A stretch of 64,000 nt of DNA from Candidatus Thermochlorobacter aerophilus (GTDB lineage: Bacteria; Bacteroidota; Chlorobiia; Chlorobiales; Thermochlorobacteraceae). The position numbers were made by a program, and so were the translations under genes. The first letter of the stretch is position 1; every line of letters begins with the position of its first letter. Shown here piece by piece: positions 34,780-44,825 of this stretch. The DNA is taken from positions 41,082 through 105,081 of the forward strand of contig PHFL01000001.1 in assembly GCA_002794105.1 (NCBI GenBank). Direction: 5' to 3'. Under the pieces are notes generated by a model, which saw only the letters and a list, made by a program, of their open reading frames with translations, did not search any database and was not told the DNA's origin.

Positions 34780-36219
34780 AGCTCTACTGATGCAACTGAC
34801 CTTGATGGTATCAGTAGTACCATGCTTGAAAATCGGAATTCCCATTGTGTAGACAATCACATCACCCGGCTTAACGATAGCCTTCTCAACAAGTTTTGTT
34901 TCAATTACGCGGAAACTGTCATCGGTTGAAGTCATGGTCTGTGTGTAGATGGTTTCTACTCCCCATACCAGCCCCATCAGCCGCTGCACTTTTTCATTGT
35001 CGGTAATGACAATAATAGGCATAGATGGTTTTTGTTTTGAGACTTTGATTGCAGTGCTTCCAGTATGGCTTAAGACCACAATCACCTTGGCACAAATCTT
35101 ATTTGCAACATCTACGGCTGATATGGCAATGGCTTCGCCTAAATCCACGTTTCCTGTATGATTTTTAGGCTGCGGCGCAAAGGTTTCACGCTCGGCAAGG
35201 AGCAAGTGATGAATATCCTTTGCTTCGACACTGTTGATGATTTCACACATGGTTTTGACTGCCTCTACAGGATACTTGCCTGAAGCTGTTTCCCCAGATA
35301 GCATTACTGCATCTGTGCCATCAAAGACGGCATTAGCTACATCGCTGGCTTCAGCTCGCGTGGGGCGAGGGTTTTCCGTCATGGATTCGAGCATTTGAGT
35401 AGCGATGATGACAGGTTTGTAGGCGGTGTTGCATTTTTGAACGATGAGCTTTTGTAGCACAGGCACTGCCGCAACATTGATTTCAACACCCAAATCGCCA
35501 CGTGCAACCATTACAGCATCAGCGGCGGCAATGATTTCATCAATGTTTTCAATTGCTTCTGGGCGCTCAATTTTTGCCACAATCCATGCAGTTTTGCCAC
35601 GCGAGCGAATAATGTTCGCTAGCTGCTCAATATCTTTGGCAGAACGCACAAATGAGAGGGCAATCATGTCTACATCATTGTCTAAGCCAAAGTGTGTATC
35701 CTCAATGTCTTTTTCTGACAATGAGGGGACAGACACGCTGACACCCGGCAAGTTCAAGCCTTTATGCGACTTCAACAGCCCGCCAACAACCACTTCTGTA
35801 ATGACTTCTCGTTCGTTTTTATCTAACACCTTTACTTCCAACAGCCCGTCATCTATTAAAATTCTATCGCCACGCTTGACATCGTGAACGATTTCTTTAT
35901 AGGTTGTCGATACTCGGTTATATGAGCCAACAATATCATCAGTTGTGATTATGAATCGCTCACCTTGTTTGAGCAGCACAGTTTTTTCAAGTGCTCCGAT
36001 GCGGATTTTGGGTCCTTGCAAATCTTGCAGAATTGCAATTTGCTTACCTGTTTTCTGCATCGCTTCTCTAAGCATCTCAATGCGAGCCTTATGCTCACTG
36101 TGGCTACCATGCGAAAAGTTTAGCCGTGCTACATCCATTCCAGCATGAATGAGCTCAATAATCTTCTCAAGAGAATCCGTCGACGGTCCGAGTGTGCAAA
36201 TTATCTTCGTTCGTTTCAT
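34771..36219 (-). CDS. pyk: Pyruvate kinase
   Basis: Transfers phosphate from phosphoenolpyruvate to ADP in the last step of glycolysis. The 482 residues start with KIICTLGPSTDSLEKI and contain ARLNFSHG, LQDLQGPKIRIG, KGLNLPGVSVSVPSLSEKD and the catalytic IVAKIERPEAIENIDEII. The signature MVARGDLGVEI and the motif ATQMLESMTENPRPTRAEAS follow, then the C-terminal allosteric domain. Length and order are normal for the bacterial enzyme. It is a single-gene unit, convergent with the 33868-34779 gene and about 70 bases downstream of the S46 peptidase gene. Confidence 0.97.
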   Translation of the reverse strand: MKRTKIICTLGPSTDSLEKIIELIHAGMDVARLNFSHGSHSEHKARIEMLREAMQKTGKQIAILQDLQGPKIRIGALEKTVLLKQGERFIITTDDIVGSYNRVSTTYKEIVHDVKRGDRILIDDGLLEVKVLDKNEREVITEVVVGGLLKSHKGLNLPGVSVSVPSLSEKDIEDTHFGLDNDVDMIALSFVRSAKDIEQLANIIRSRGKTAWIVAKIERPEAIENIDEIIAAADAVMVARGDLGVEINVAAVPVLQKLIVQKCNTAYKPVIIATQMLESMTENPRPTRAEASDVANAVFDGTDAVMLSGETASGKYPVEAVKTMCEIINSVEAKDIHHLLLAERETFAPQPKNHTGNVDLGEAIAISAVDVANKICAKVIVVLSHTGSTAIKVSKQKPSMPIIVITDNEKVQRLMGLVWGVETIYTQTMTSTDDSFRVIETKLVEKAIVKPGDVIVYTMGIPIFKHGTTDTIKVSCISRASR

Positions 36220-36292
36220 AGCTCTGACAGTTTGGTCCTAAGTGCAAGTTTCAAGCCCACCGTGTTATGCTTCACGGAGTTTTAGCTCGTCT

Positions 36293-38473
36293 TCAACGTT
36301 TCTTTGATGCTGGCTTCTTGACATCTGGTTTTTCACTTTGCGGTTTTGCGGGCTGAACCTGCATTTTGGGTTTTTCACCTGTAAGTTCCTCGACGAGTGC
36401 TGATGCATCGTAGATGTACTTTAGCGCTGCCACAATTCCGCCGACATGTACTGCCACTGCTCGATTGCTTTCTGTAGTGTAGATGAAAGAGCCGGGCAAA
36501 CTTTCAATATTTCCATCAAAGATAAGTCCGACTGCCTCAAGGTTTTTGTTAATGACGGCACTACCGCTATTGCCACCGATAATATCATTAGTGGTCACAA
36601 AATTGAGCGGCATAGCAAGCAATTCCATAGGCGGTGATAGCCAACGCTTTGGCAACGACCACGGATACTTTTTGTCATGCGAGTAGTAGCGGTCGTAGAG
36701 TCCGAAGAACGTGGTCTTCACTGGTGCCTCCGTGCCGTTATACTCATAGCCCTTGACCACACCGTCATTGATGCGTAGCGAAAACGTGGCGTCTGGTGGT
36801 GTGTCGGTGCCATAGACGTCGAAGAATAATTTTGCCAAGCGGGCTTTTAAGCCATCGGCTTTTGCAGAGAGTTCAAAGCTTTTGCGATTCGCATCAAGAA
36901 AGCGAGGCAGAGCAATTTTCATTAGTTGCATCAGTGGGTCCTGCACAGCGTTAATCTCTGCTGGTGCTTTTGTTACTAAATTTCTCACAAATTCTTGGTC
37001 GTAGAGCTTAGATGATGCCACCAGCTGTTCTGCCGCTTCAGCAGGCGATTTATTTTGCAGTGCTGCTTTGACATACTCATCTGTACTGCCAAGATAGTCG
37101 CGAGCGATTTCAAGATGTGCAGCCAATAGCGCTGTTTCCAGTGATTTTTCCGATGGCTTAGCAGCAAGTATTAGCGTTTGTACTTGCGCTACTTGTCCAG
37201 TGTCGCCAACTTCCTTTAAGCGTGCCAGACGTAGCAGCAAAAATGCAGTCTCCAATCCTTCACCTTGCGGGTTTAAGCCAAAGCGGGTTGGTGCTATTTT
37301 GCGCAGTTCAGAATAGATGTTTCTAATCTCGTCCCATATTTTTTCTTCACTTCTCAAGGCTGGGTTAGCAGCCACTTTGGCACGAAATTCTTTTTCGAAA
37401 GCCTTCTTACGGGCAAATAGATAGGCATCATGTAGTCCGCGCAGCTGTCCTGAAAATGCCTTGATGCTATTTTCATAGCTGAAGATGACGTTGAGAATGC
37501 TATCGCTCTTTGCAGTTTGGTTGTACGCCTTGAGAATAGCTGAGCGTGCACGCAAAAAGCGCAACTGCGCTGGCAGCAGTACATCACGGTTATACTCCAA
37601 CTGTGCAATTGTGCTTAGCCGCTCCGTGCTTCCGGGATTGCCAACCACAAACACCAACTCATTCTCTCTGACTCCATCTGTATTGAACTTGTAGTAGTCT
37701 GGTGTTTCGCAGGGATTACCATTTTCATCATAAGCCCGAAAGAAAGCTACATCGAGCGCATAACGTGGATAAGTAAAGTTGTCAGGGTCTCCACCAAAGT
37801 AGCCCAACTGCAACTCTGGCAAAAAGACCAACCGAATGTCAGAATAGCGTCTGAAACCATAGAGTGAGTATTTGGCGCCGCTGTAAAATGTAATTGCTTG
37901 CACCACCAAGTTTTGCCACTCCGGCTTTCGTGAATACTCATCTTCGAGCTGTTGCAAGACCTGTTCGCGCAGTCTTACACGCTCGTCGTCGCTTTTGGCT
38001 TTTGCCAGTTCTGCTTGCACACGTTCTGTGACATCAGCAATTTTTTCTAACTGATCGACAAACAGCCCGGGCACACGGCGCTCTTCAGCGCGCGAGGCAG
38101 CATAAAAACCGTTTTCATTAAAGTTTTCCCCTTTTCTTTCAATTTGCATAACGACTTCACGCGCAATATGATGGTTGGTCATAATCAGTCCATTTGGTGA
38201 GACAAATGAGCCTGTCCCACCAGCTTCGGTAAAACGCAGTGCTGCTCGCCTTGCCCGTGCAAGCCACGCTTCGTCTGGTCGAAAGCCATACTCTTTTGCA
38301 AAGAACTCTACTGGCGGATTGTCAAATGTCCACATCTTGCCATTATCAAATCGCCCTGCCCTAACCGTATCAGGGTTGAAGGGAAATTGTGCAAATCCGC
38401 TGTCAGCAAAGATGAAAAGGAGCGACCAAGAAAGGAGCTGAACAAATACAGCTGTTTTTTTGTAGCGCCACAT
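36293..38473 (-). CDS. S46-family dipeptidyl peptidase (DPP7/DPP11-like)
   Basis: About 726 residues from ATG 38473; this start gives a clean signal peptide (MWRYKKTAVFVQLLSW to SGFAQ), whereas the frame open to 38563 would bury it. After it comes GKMWTFDNPPVEFF, the typical S46 opening. The chymotrypsin-like triad is visible as His in GLIMTNHHIAREVV, Asp in the region FTYPRYALDVAFF, and Ser in DIIGGNSGSAVINKNLE near the C-terminus. These periplasmic enzymes cut dipeptides from peptide N-termini and are common in Bacteroidota. The C-terminus is Lys/Pro-rich. It lies 90 bases downstream of the GWxTD gene on the same strand. Confidence 0.92.
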   Translation of the reverse strand: MWRYKKTAVFVQLLSWSLLFIFADSGFAQFPFNPDTVRAGRFDNGKMWTFDNPPVEFFAKEYGFRPDEAWLARARRAALRFTEAGGTGSFVSPNGLIMTNHHIAREVVMQIERKGENFNENGFYAASRAEERRVPGLFVDQLEKIADVTERVQAELAKAKSDDERVRLREQVLQQLEDEYSRKPEWQNLVVQAITFYSGAKYSLYGFRRYSDIRLVFLPELQLGYFGGDPDNFTYPRYALDVAFFRAYDENGNPCETPDYYKFNTDGVRENELVFVVGNPGSTERLSTIAQLEYNRDVLLPAQLRFLRARSAILKAYNQTAKSDSILNVIFSYENSIKAFSGQLRGLHDAYLFARKKAFEKEFRAKVAANPALRSEEKIWDEIRNIYSELRKIAPTRFGLNPQGEGLETAFLLLRLARLKEVGDTGQVAQVQTLILAAKPSEKSLETALLAAHLEIARDYLGSTDEYVKAALQNKSPAEAAEQLVASSKLYDQEFVRNLVTKAPAEINAVQDPLMQLMKIALPRFLDANRKSFELSAKADGLKARLAKLFFDVYGTDTPPDATFSLRINDGVVKGYEYNGTEAPVKTTFFGLYDRYYSHDKKYPWSLPKRWLSPPMELLAMPLNFVTTNDIIGGNSGSAVINKNLEAVGLIFDGNIESLPGSFIYTTESNRAVAVHVGGIVAALKYIYDASALVEELTGEKPKMQVQPAKPQSEKPDVKKPASKKR

Positions 38474-38563
38474 ATTGGAGTTTTGATAGGTTAATTTGTG
38501 AGTAAGTTCAATATCTTGCTTTTTACTGGAAGAGAAAAATTTCTCGGCAAGCAGCGTTGCCAC

Positions 38564-39934
38564 TTATCGTGCGGGTTGAGCCAAGAATGTACGCCAGTTT
38601 GGGTTTTGCGGCTCGCCCGGTGCTGTTGAGTGCACGAGTTCATAACTTCCAAAGCTACCCCTATCGATGAAGACAAATATCGCTTCGATTTGATTCTCTG
38701 AATTGAGATAGGTCCAAATTTCATACGGTCGTGATTGCTGACTGCCAGCCACACTTTCTACCTGCGTGGGTTTACCGTATTTGAGAAATACTCGTCCCCT
38801 ATCGGTCTCATAACCTCTTCGCACACGCGAAGCATAGAGTCTATCGGCTTCGGCAACCTTGTTCATGAACTCTCGTCGTGCGCTCGCTCCGCCACGCACT
38901 GCCCAGAACTGCTGAAAAAATTGTTGCTTGTCACGAAGCGTTCTTAGCGTGTCGTAGACTTTGATTTCCTCTGGCGTCATTAGTGCGGTGACTTGCGTGC
39001 GCATTTCCTTAGCTTCTTCTTCTGTAAGCCAAGAAAAATTCTCGTCACTAGTGACTGCTGGTGCATTGACTTTTACTGTTGGATTAAAAATGAAAAACTT
39101 TTTGCTCTGCGCTAGCACAGGCTTCATGGCTGAGTCGACCAGCTGGAGATGAAATTCATAACCGCCGCTTGCCAACTTCCCAATAGGCACTCGCTCAATG
39201 AATACTACTACTGTCTCGCTGGTTGGCTCGCGTGCATAGAGCCGCTCTGTGCCTGCCAGCATCTGTCCGCTGCGCATCAGAAAAGAGCGTTGAAAAAATT
39301 TGCCGTCTTTCGGGAGATGATTCAGGTTGTAGAATTCCGCATAGAAGACTGCAGTGTCAAAACCGGTGCCAAAGAGCGCGCTTGGGTTGGGCACAAATTC
39401 ATAGCCGTTTTTGTAGAACATGGATTTTTTCATGGTACTGCGAAAGGCTTGTGCGCCGACACAAATGTCGCTCATGGTAGGCTGCGTTTCGCTGAAGGCT
39501 CTCACCGTCAGCGGGCGTTCCGTCTCAAGTTGAAAATCTTTTCTGCCTAAACTTTTGAGCGTCAAGACCGCTCGGTATTTTTCTGGCGGCAAGATGAGCC
39601 GCACCAGCATGATAAGCTGCCCACTTCCGCGCATGCTTGCACTATCAATGGCACTGGCTTTAACTGCGTTTTTCTGCACCAACTTTTCACCCTGAAATGC
39701 TGCTACCGATAGCTCAAGCTGAGTGCGATACAGTTCAGCTGCAACTTCGTCGTATGGTAGTTTCGCTTTGGGAAGTGCAATGGCAAACTCTACGGCAGTT
39801 TGCGCCGTGTCTACACGAAACTGCACAACATCGATAGCACTAAGAATTTCTGCGCTGCGCTGCACTTGTGCCCAAGCCAGTGGGAGCGGCAAGCACAGCA
39901 GCAGCATGCTCCACAGTCCTTTCAACATCTTCAA
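38564..39934 (-). CDS. GWxTD-domain exported protein
   Basis: A 456-residue protein with a signal peptide (MKMLKGLWSMLLLCLPLPLAWAQ, read as MKMLKGLWSMLLLC plus LPLPLAWAQ). The C-terminal half carries the GWxTD domain, here in the variant RRGYETDRGRVFLKYGKP followed by YEIWTYLNS. The domain is widespread in Bacteroidota and Acidobacteria and is of unknown function. The N-terminal half is beta-rich. The start overlaps the panC stop by 4 bases, so it is translationally coupled to panC; a functional link with pantothenate synthesis is not expected. Confidence 0.85.
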   Translation of the reverse strand: MKMLKGLWSMLLLCLPLPLAWAQVQRSAEILSAIDVVQFRVDTAQTAVEFAIALPKAKLPYDEVAAELYRTQLELSVAAFQGEKLVQKNAVKASAIDSASMRGSGQLIMLVRLILPPEKYRAVLTLKSLGRKDFQLETERPLTVRAFSETQPTMSDICVGAQAFRSTMKKSMFYKNGYEFVPNPSALFGTGFDTAVFYAEFYNLNHLPKDGKFFQRSFLMRSGQMLAGTERLYAREPTSETVVVFIERVPIGKLASGGYEFHLQLVDSAMKPVLAQSKKFFIFNPTVKVNAPAVTSDENFSWLTEEEAKEMRTQVTALMTPEEIKVYDTLRTLRDKQQFFQQFWAVRGGASARREFMNKVAEADRLYASRVRRGYETDRGRVFLKYGKPTQVESVAGSQQSRPYEIWTYLNSENQIEAIFVFIDRGSFGSYELVHSTAPGEPQNPNWRTFLAQPAR

Positions 39935-40803
39935 AGTTGCACATGTAGGTTATCGAGCAGTCGCACACTGCCAAGACGCACTGCCACCAGTATGTAGTAA
40001 TCTTGACCCTCATGCAACTGCTCTACTCTTTGAAAGCTCTCAGCATTGACCACCGCCACATAGTCAATCTGCATGATTTTCCCCATAGAGATTATGGACT
40101 GGGTAACCAGTTCTTCGAGCACTTTTGCTTGGCGTTCACCTTGTGCAATGTGCAATTCTGCCAGTTGTAAGGATTTGTAAATCGCTGGCGCCAACTGCCG
40201 CTCTTCTGGCGAAAGGTAGATGTTGCGAGAGCTCATGGCTAATCCGTCAGGTTCTCGGACAATTGGTGCAGCAATGATTTCAATGTCGAAGTTGAGGTCT
40301 CGCACCAAGTTTTTGACTAATGACAGTTGCTGCGCATCTTTTTCGCCGAAGACGGCAATATGCGGCTTGGTGATGTTAAAGAGCTTGGTGACTACGGTTG
40401 CCACACCGCGAAAATGCGTCGGGCGGCTCTCTCCTTCAAACCCCTTTGAGACACGCTCCAGCGAGACATAGCTTTCAAAATGCTCACCGTAGAGCATTTG
40501 CATCTCTGGCGAGAACAGCACATCGACGCCAACTTGCCTTGCCAGCTCGATATCGCGCTCAAATGGGCGAGGATAGCGCGCAAAATCTTCATTTGGCGCA
40601 AACTGCAAAGGATTAACAAAGATGCTCATGACCACCACATCGGCATGGGCTTTTGCTAATCTAACCAAGCTCAAGTGTCCCTCATGCAGTGCTCCCATCG
40701 TTGGCACAAATCCTATCTTTTTGCCAGACAGGCGCAGGCGTTCTGCCAGTTGCTGCATTTGCTTCGGCTCACGAACAATTTGCAGTGCAGCAGTCTCACT
40801 CAT
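39931..40803 (-). CDS. panC: PanC, pantothenate synthetase
   Basis: Joins D-pantoate and beta-alanine with ATP to make pantothenate for CoA. The 290 residues contain VPTMGALHEGHLSLVRLAK (HxGH nucleotide motif), MSIFVNPLQFAPNEDFARYP, VLFSPEMQMLYG, FRGVATVVTKLFNI, FGEKDAQQL, and the KMSKS-like DGLAMSSRNIYLSPEER. All active-site motifs are intact and the length is normal. It overlaps rsmI upstream and the GWxTD gene downstream by 4 bases each. panB and panD are not in the window. Confidence 0.97.
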   Translation of the reverse strand: MSETAALQIVREPKQMQQLAERLRLSGKKIGFVPTMGALHEGHLSLVRLAKAHADVVVMSIFVNPLQFAPNEDFARYPRPFERDIELARQVGVDVLFSPEMQMLYGEHFESYVSLERVSKGFEGESRPTHFRGVATVVTKLFNITKPHIAVFGEKDAQQLSLVKNLVRDLNFDIEIIAAPIVREPDGLAMSSRNIYLSPEERQLAPAIYKSLQLAELHIAQGERQAKVLEELVTQSIISMGKIMQIDYVAVVNAESFQRVEQLHEGQDYYILVAVRLGSVRLLDNLHVQL

Positions 40804-41537
40804 TTTTCAGTTATAGGCTTGCTTAACTCAGTCGGTTTCGACATCGGTGACAAAATCACCACAAATTCGCCCAAAATTTTCTTTGCCGCACACTTTTGGC
40901 GAAGTTCGCTTAGCGTACCAACCAAAATTTCCTCATGCACTTTTGTCAGTTCTCTTGCAATCATAGCTTGTGCATCGCCAAAGTATGTGTGCAATTCTTC
41001 GAGCAATTTCAGCAATCGGTGCGGCGACTCATAAAATATAATGGCTTCAAGAGAGAGTGAGGCAAGAAATTTTAGGCGACTTTGTCGCCCTTTCTTGTGT
41101 GGCAAAAATCCTTCAAAGTAAAAACGATTGATTGGCAGGGGGCACACTGAAATTGCCGCCGTCAGCGCCGAGACGCCAGCAATAGGCACCACTTTTACAC
41201 CATGCTCAAAAGCGGCACGCACCAAGTAGAAGCCCGGGTCTGAAATCGCTGGTGTGCCTGCATCGCTGACCAGTGCCACATCTCGACCGTGTTCAAGATG
41301 AGTCAGTATTTTTTCGGTTGCCGTCCGCTCGTTGAAGGCATGATAAGGAATTAGTTCTTTTTCAGGCAAGTTGAACCGCCGCAAGAGTTTCAGGGTCTGG
41401 CGCGTGTCTTCGCAGGCGACAATCGGGGTTTGGCGCAGTGTCTCCAGAGCGCGCAGCGTAATGTCATCAAGATTTCCAATAGGTGTTGCGACAACGTAGA
41501 GCGTTGCAGGCTGACTCATTTGATGTTGCTGACGCAA
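40800..41537 (-). CDS. rsmI: RsmI, 16S rRNA (cytidine-1402 2'-O)-methyltransferase
   Basis: Methylates C1402 in the ribosomal decoding centre. The 245 residues begin with LYVVATPIGNLDDITLRAL and continue with VACEDTRQTLKLL, YHAFNERT, VALVSDAGTPAISDPGF, the tetrapyrrole-methylase fold signatures, then FEGFLPHKKGRQ and IIFYESPHRL. The C-terminus is shorter than in some homologues. An ATG slightly inside (MSQPATLYVVATPIGNL) is a second possible start. The gene sits between gyrA, 31 bases upstream, and panC, overlapped by 4 bases. Confidence 0.96.
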   Translation of the reverse strand: MRQQHQMSQPATLYVVATPIGNLDDITLRALETLRQTPIVACEDTRQTLKLLRRFNLPEKELIPYHAFNERTATEKILTHLEHGRDVALVSDAGTPAISDPGFYLVRAAFEHGVKVVPIAGVSALTAAISVCPLPINRFYFEGFLPHKKGRQSRLKFLASLSLEAIIFYESPHRLLKLLEELHTYFGDAQAMIARELTKVHEEILVGTLSELRQKCAAKKILGEFVVILSPMSKPTELSKPITEK

Positions 41538-41568
41538 AGCGTTTTACAGCGCGGCTTTGTGCCTTATT

Positions 41569-44058
41569 TCAGGCTGTTCCATTGGTATGTTCATCGTGGC
41601 TTGTCTGTTTCTCGCTCTTTTCCTCTGACTCATCATCTTCTTTTGGCACACGTGCTACGGCGCTGACATAGTCGCCTTCCTCCAAGCGAATTAGGCGCAC
41701 GCCTGATGTGTTGCGCCCCATGACACGAATATCAGCCACGTGCTGACGATTGATAATGCCATTTTTCGTGACAAGAATGAGGTCGTCGTCATCGGCAACT
41801 TCTACCATTGCCACAAGACGCCCGACCTTTTCACTGGCTTTCAGGGTAATGACACCAGTAGCACCGCGCTTGGTCATGCGGTATTCTTCTAATTCACTGC
41901 GCTTGCCATAGCCTAAGTCTGTTACAGTCAGAAGTGTGATGTCATTGCGCCGTGTGGTTACCAGCGAGACCACAGCTTCGTCCTTGTCGAGCTCTGCTCC
42001 CTTGACACCTGTTGAGTTTCTGCCCATCGGGCGCACATCCGATTCATGAAAACGCACGGCGTATCCGCTATTCTTTGCTAAGATGATTTGATGATTGCCA
42101 TCGGTCAGCTTTGCACCAATGAGCTCATCGCCTTCCTCGATATTGATAGCAATAATGCCTGTGCGACGCGGATTAGAAAATTCACTTAGTGCCGTCTTTT
42201 TGATAATGCCATTCTTAGTTGCCATCACCACGAAGAGGGAATCGCTAAATTCCTTGACATTGATATATGCCATGACTTTTTCGCCCGGCTCAAACTCAAT
42301 GAGGTTGTTGAGCGAGCGACCGCGTGCCGTGCGTGGCGCTTCGGGAATATCGTAGACTTTTTGCCAGTAGCACTTGCCATAGTTGGTAAAAAAGAGAATG
42401 TAGTGATGTGTCGAAGCAATGAACATGTGCTCGACGAAGTCGTCATCTTTGGCTGCTGCTCCAGTGATGCCCTTTCCGCCGCGACCTTGTCGGCGATAAG
42501 TATCCACAGCCGTGCGCTTGATGTAGCCATTGTGCGTCATGGTAATAATCACATCTTCTTCCTTAATCATGCTCTCAATGGAGAAGTCATCACTGACCTG
42601 ATAGACAATTTCCGTCCGACGCTCATCACCATACTCTTTCTTGATTTGAATGAGCTCATCTTTGATGATTTGCATTTGCAACTTTTCACTGCTTAGAATG
42701 GCATTGAGTTGCTCAATAGTCTTGATGATTTCTCGGTATTCGTCTTCAATTTTTTGGCGTTCCAAGCCTGTCAGGCGTTGCAGGCGCATATCCAAAATGG
42801 CTTTGGCTTGAATGTCAGAGAGCTTGAACTGCGTCATCAAGCCTTCTTTGGCTTCTTCGCCGTCTTTGGCTTTGCGAATGAGTGCGATGATTTCATCCAG
42901 ATTATCGAGGGCAATTTTCAAGCCTTCGAGAATGTGGGCGCGCTTTTCTGCTTCGGCAAGCTCGAACTTGGTGCGGCGAATGACCACAGTATGCCGATGC
43001 TTGATATAGTGGTGCATCATCTCTTTGAGCGTCAGAATTTTCGGACGCCCATCTACCAGCGCCAGCATGATAACGCCGAACGTCTCTTGCATCTGCGTAT
43101 GCTTGAAGAGCTGATTGAGCACCACTTTTGTATCCACATCTCGCTTGAGCTCAATAACCAGCCGCATGCCTTCACGGTCCGATTCATCACGAATTGCCGC
43201 AATGCCCTCGATTTTCTTCTCGTTTACCAGCTCGGCAATGCGCTCTTGCAACTTGGCTTTATTGACTTGGTAGGGCAACTCTGTAACGACAATTGACTCA
43301 CGCCCATTTTTGTTTTCTTCAATTTTCACCTTTGCCCGAATCGTGATTTTGCCGCGCCCAGTCGTGTAGGCTTCCTTTACACCATCGTAGCCATAGATGA
43401 TAGCGCCAGTTGGAAAATCTGGCGCTTTTATATGTTTCATTATTTCCTCAATCGTGATGTCAGGGTTATCGATGAGGGCAATGAGACCATCAACGGTTTC
43501 GCACAGGTTGTGTGGCGGAATGTTCGTTGCCATACCAACGGCAATGCCCGAAGACCCATTGATGAGCAAGTTTGGAATGGCACATGGCAAGACCGTTGGC
43601 TCTTCGAGCGAATCATCAAAGTTTGGGGCAAAGTCGACGGTATTTTTGTCTATATCTCGCAGCAGCTCGCCTGCAATGCGCGTCATTCGGACTTCTGTGT
43701 AGCGCATCGCCGCTGGTGCATCGCCATCGATTGAGCCGAAATTTCCTTGTCCATCGACCAATGGATAGCGCAGCGAGAAATCTTGCACCATTCGCACAAT
43801 CGTATCATAGACGGCACTATCACCATGCGGGTGATACTTACCTAAGACTTCTCCGACCACACGAGCGGCTTTCTTGTATGGGCGCCCAGCTTGCAAACCC
43901 AGCTCACTCATGCCAAAGAGCACACGCCGATGCACCGGCTTCAAACCGTCTCGCACATCTGGCAATGCACGACTGACTATCACCGACATGGAATAGTCGA
44001 TGTAAGAGTCGCGCATCTCATCCTCAATGTTTATGGGGACAATTCTTTCTCGCTGCAT
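41569..44058 (-). CDS. gyrA: GyrA, DNA gyrase subunit A
   Basis: About 829 residues from ATG 44058 ([19 protein letters not shown]). The frame is open to 44172, but those codons are not gyrase-like. GyrA cuts and rejoins DNA through Tyr in [16 protein letters not shown]. The quinolone region [16 protein letters not shown] has wild-type Ser and Asp. The C-terminal beta-pinwheel contains the GyrA box as QGRGGKG, which marks a gyrase rather than topoisomerase IV. The tail is acidic ([11 protein letters not shown]). It is the first gene of a likely gyrA-rsmI-panC-GWxTD transcript. gyrB is not in the window. Confidence 0.97.
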   Translation of the reverse strand: MQRERIVPINIEDEMRDSYIDYSMSVIVSRALPDVRDGLKPVHRRVLFGMSELGLQAGRPYKKAARVVGEVLGKYHPHGDSAVYDTIVRMVQDFSLRYPLVDGQGNFGSIDGDAPAAMRYTEVRMTRIAGELLRDIDKNTVDFAPNFDDSLEEPTVLPCAIPNLLINGSSGIAVGMATNIPPHNLCETVDGLIALIDNPDITIEEIMKHIKAPDFPTGAIIYGYDGVKEAYTTGRGKITIRAKVKIEENKNGRESIVVTELPYQVNKAKLQERIAELVNEKKIEGIAAIRDESDREGMRLVIELKRDVDTKVVLNQLFKHTQMQETFGVIMLALVDGRPKILTLKEMMHHYIKHRHTVVIRRTKFELAEAEKRAHILEGLKIALDNLDEIIALIRKAKDGEEAKEGLMTQFKLSDIQAKAILDMRLQRLTGLERQKIEDEYREIIKTIEQLNAILSSEKLQMQIIKDELIQIKKEYGDERRTEIVYQVSDDFSIESMIKEEDVIITMTHNGYIKRTAVDTYRRQGRGGKGITGAAAKDDDFVEHMFIASTHHYILFFTNYGKCYWQKVYDIPEAPRTARGRSLNNLIEFEPGEKVMAYINVKEFSDSLFVVMATKNGIIKKTALSEFSNPRRTGIIAINIEEGDELIGAKLTDGNHQIILAKNSGYAVRFHESDVRPMGRNSTGVKGAELDKDEAVVSLVTTRRNDITLLTVTDLGYGKRSELEEYRMTKRGATGVITLKASEKVGRLVAMVEVADDDDLILVTKNGIINRQHVADIRVMGRNTSGVRLIRLEEGDYVSAVARVPKEDDESEEKSEKQTSHDEHTNGTA

Positions 44059-44224
44059 ACTACATGTGAAACTAAGTTGGATAAAGACATGCAAAAGCTT
44101 TCGCAAAAGAGCTCGAATATACTGGATTTGCCCGAAAACTTGTAGGGCTGCGCAGACCAATTTTCTTGCCACTCAAGCGGAATGGCACCACAACTTGCCT
44201 CCGCTTGTGCCATGCTGCTTAGTT

Positions 44225-44671
44225 TCAGCCACGCTGAATCAGCAACACTCCAGCAAATAGCAACACTACGCCCAGCAGTCGCTCTACGCCAGCAGGATGC
44301 GGACTGAAGCCCAGCCAACCGAAGTGATCAATTAGCACCGACGCCAGCATTTGCCCAGCTATTGTGGCTGCAATCAGAGTGGCAGACCCCAGTTTAGGCG
44401 CTAGTATAATTGAAAGCGTTACATACACGGCACCGATTGTGCCGCCAAACCATGACCACACGGGCGCCGCCGATAGCATGCTCACAGACGGCACAGCGAT
44501 GCGGCTCAACAGCGCATAGATGCCCAAGCACAGCGTCCCTACGCTAAATGATGTTAGCGATGCCCAAATCGGACTGCCCACACTCTGGCGCAATGTGGCA
44601 TTCATTCCAACTTGCATGGGCAAAATTGCTCCAACCATCAAGGCAAGAGCCAAAAAAAGTAAATGCTGCAT
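44225..44671 (-). CDS. YdcZ-type (DUF606) DMT transporter
   Basis: About 148 residues from ATG 44671 (MQHLLFLALALMVGAILPMQ). A frame open to 44716 adds 15 non-hydrophobic residues and is less likely. Five hydrophobic helices are visible. The pattern GAILPMQVGMNATLRQSVGS, WSWFGGTIGAVYVTLSI and TLIAATIAGQMLASVLIDHFGW is characteristic of the DUF606/YdcZ family of the drug/metabolite transporter superfamily. Substrate unknown. It is 166 bases upstream of gyrA on the same strand. Confidence 0.88.
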   Translation of the reverse strand: MQHLLFLALALMVGAILPMQVGMNATLRQSVGSPIWASLTSFSVGTLCLGIYALLSRIAVPSVSMLSAAPVWSWFGGTIGAVYVTLSIILAPKLGSATLIAATIAGQMLASVLIDHFGWLGFSPHPAGVERLLGVVLLFAGVLLIQRG

Positions 44672-44825
44672 TTCACTATGGATTTGCGTTGTGCGTAGAC
44701 TTGTTTTGCATGGCACTGGGCAACTGGCAAAGCAAGCCCAGTTAGGGCACTTATCCCGTTGTCCAAAACCCGTAATGCCGTATCTTTGCGAATTATTTTG
44801 AAAACTAAACTAAACCCATGCTGAC

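Noticed and set aside
36260-36277. CCGTG/CACGG hairpin between the S46 peptidase and pyk
   Set aside because: Only a 5-bp stem and no T-run on the relevant strand, so it is not convincing as a terminator.
44717-44825. Cobalamin riboswitch before the amidotransferase-cobS-cobC run
   Set aside because: The gap is only about 110 bases and holds no B12-box-like sequence.
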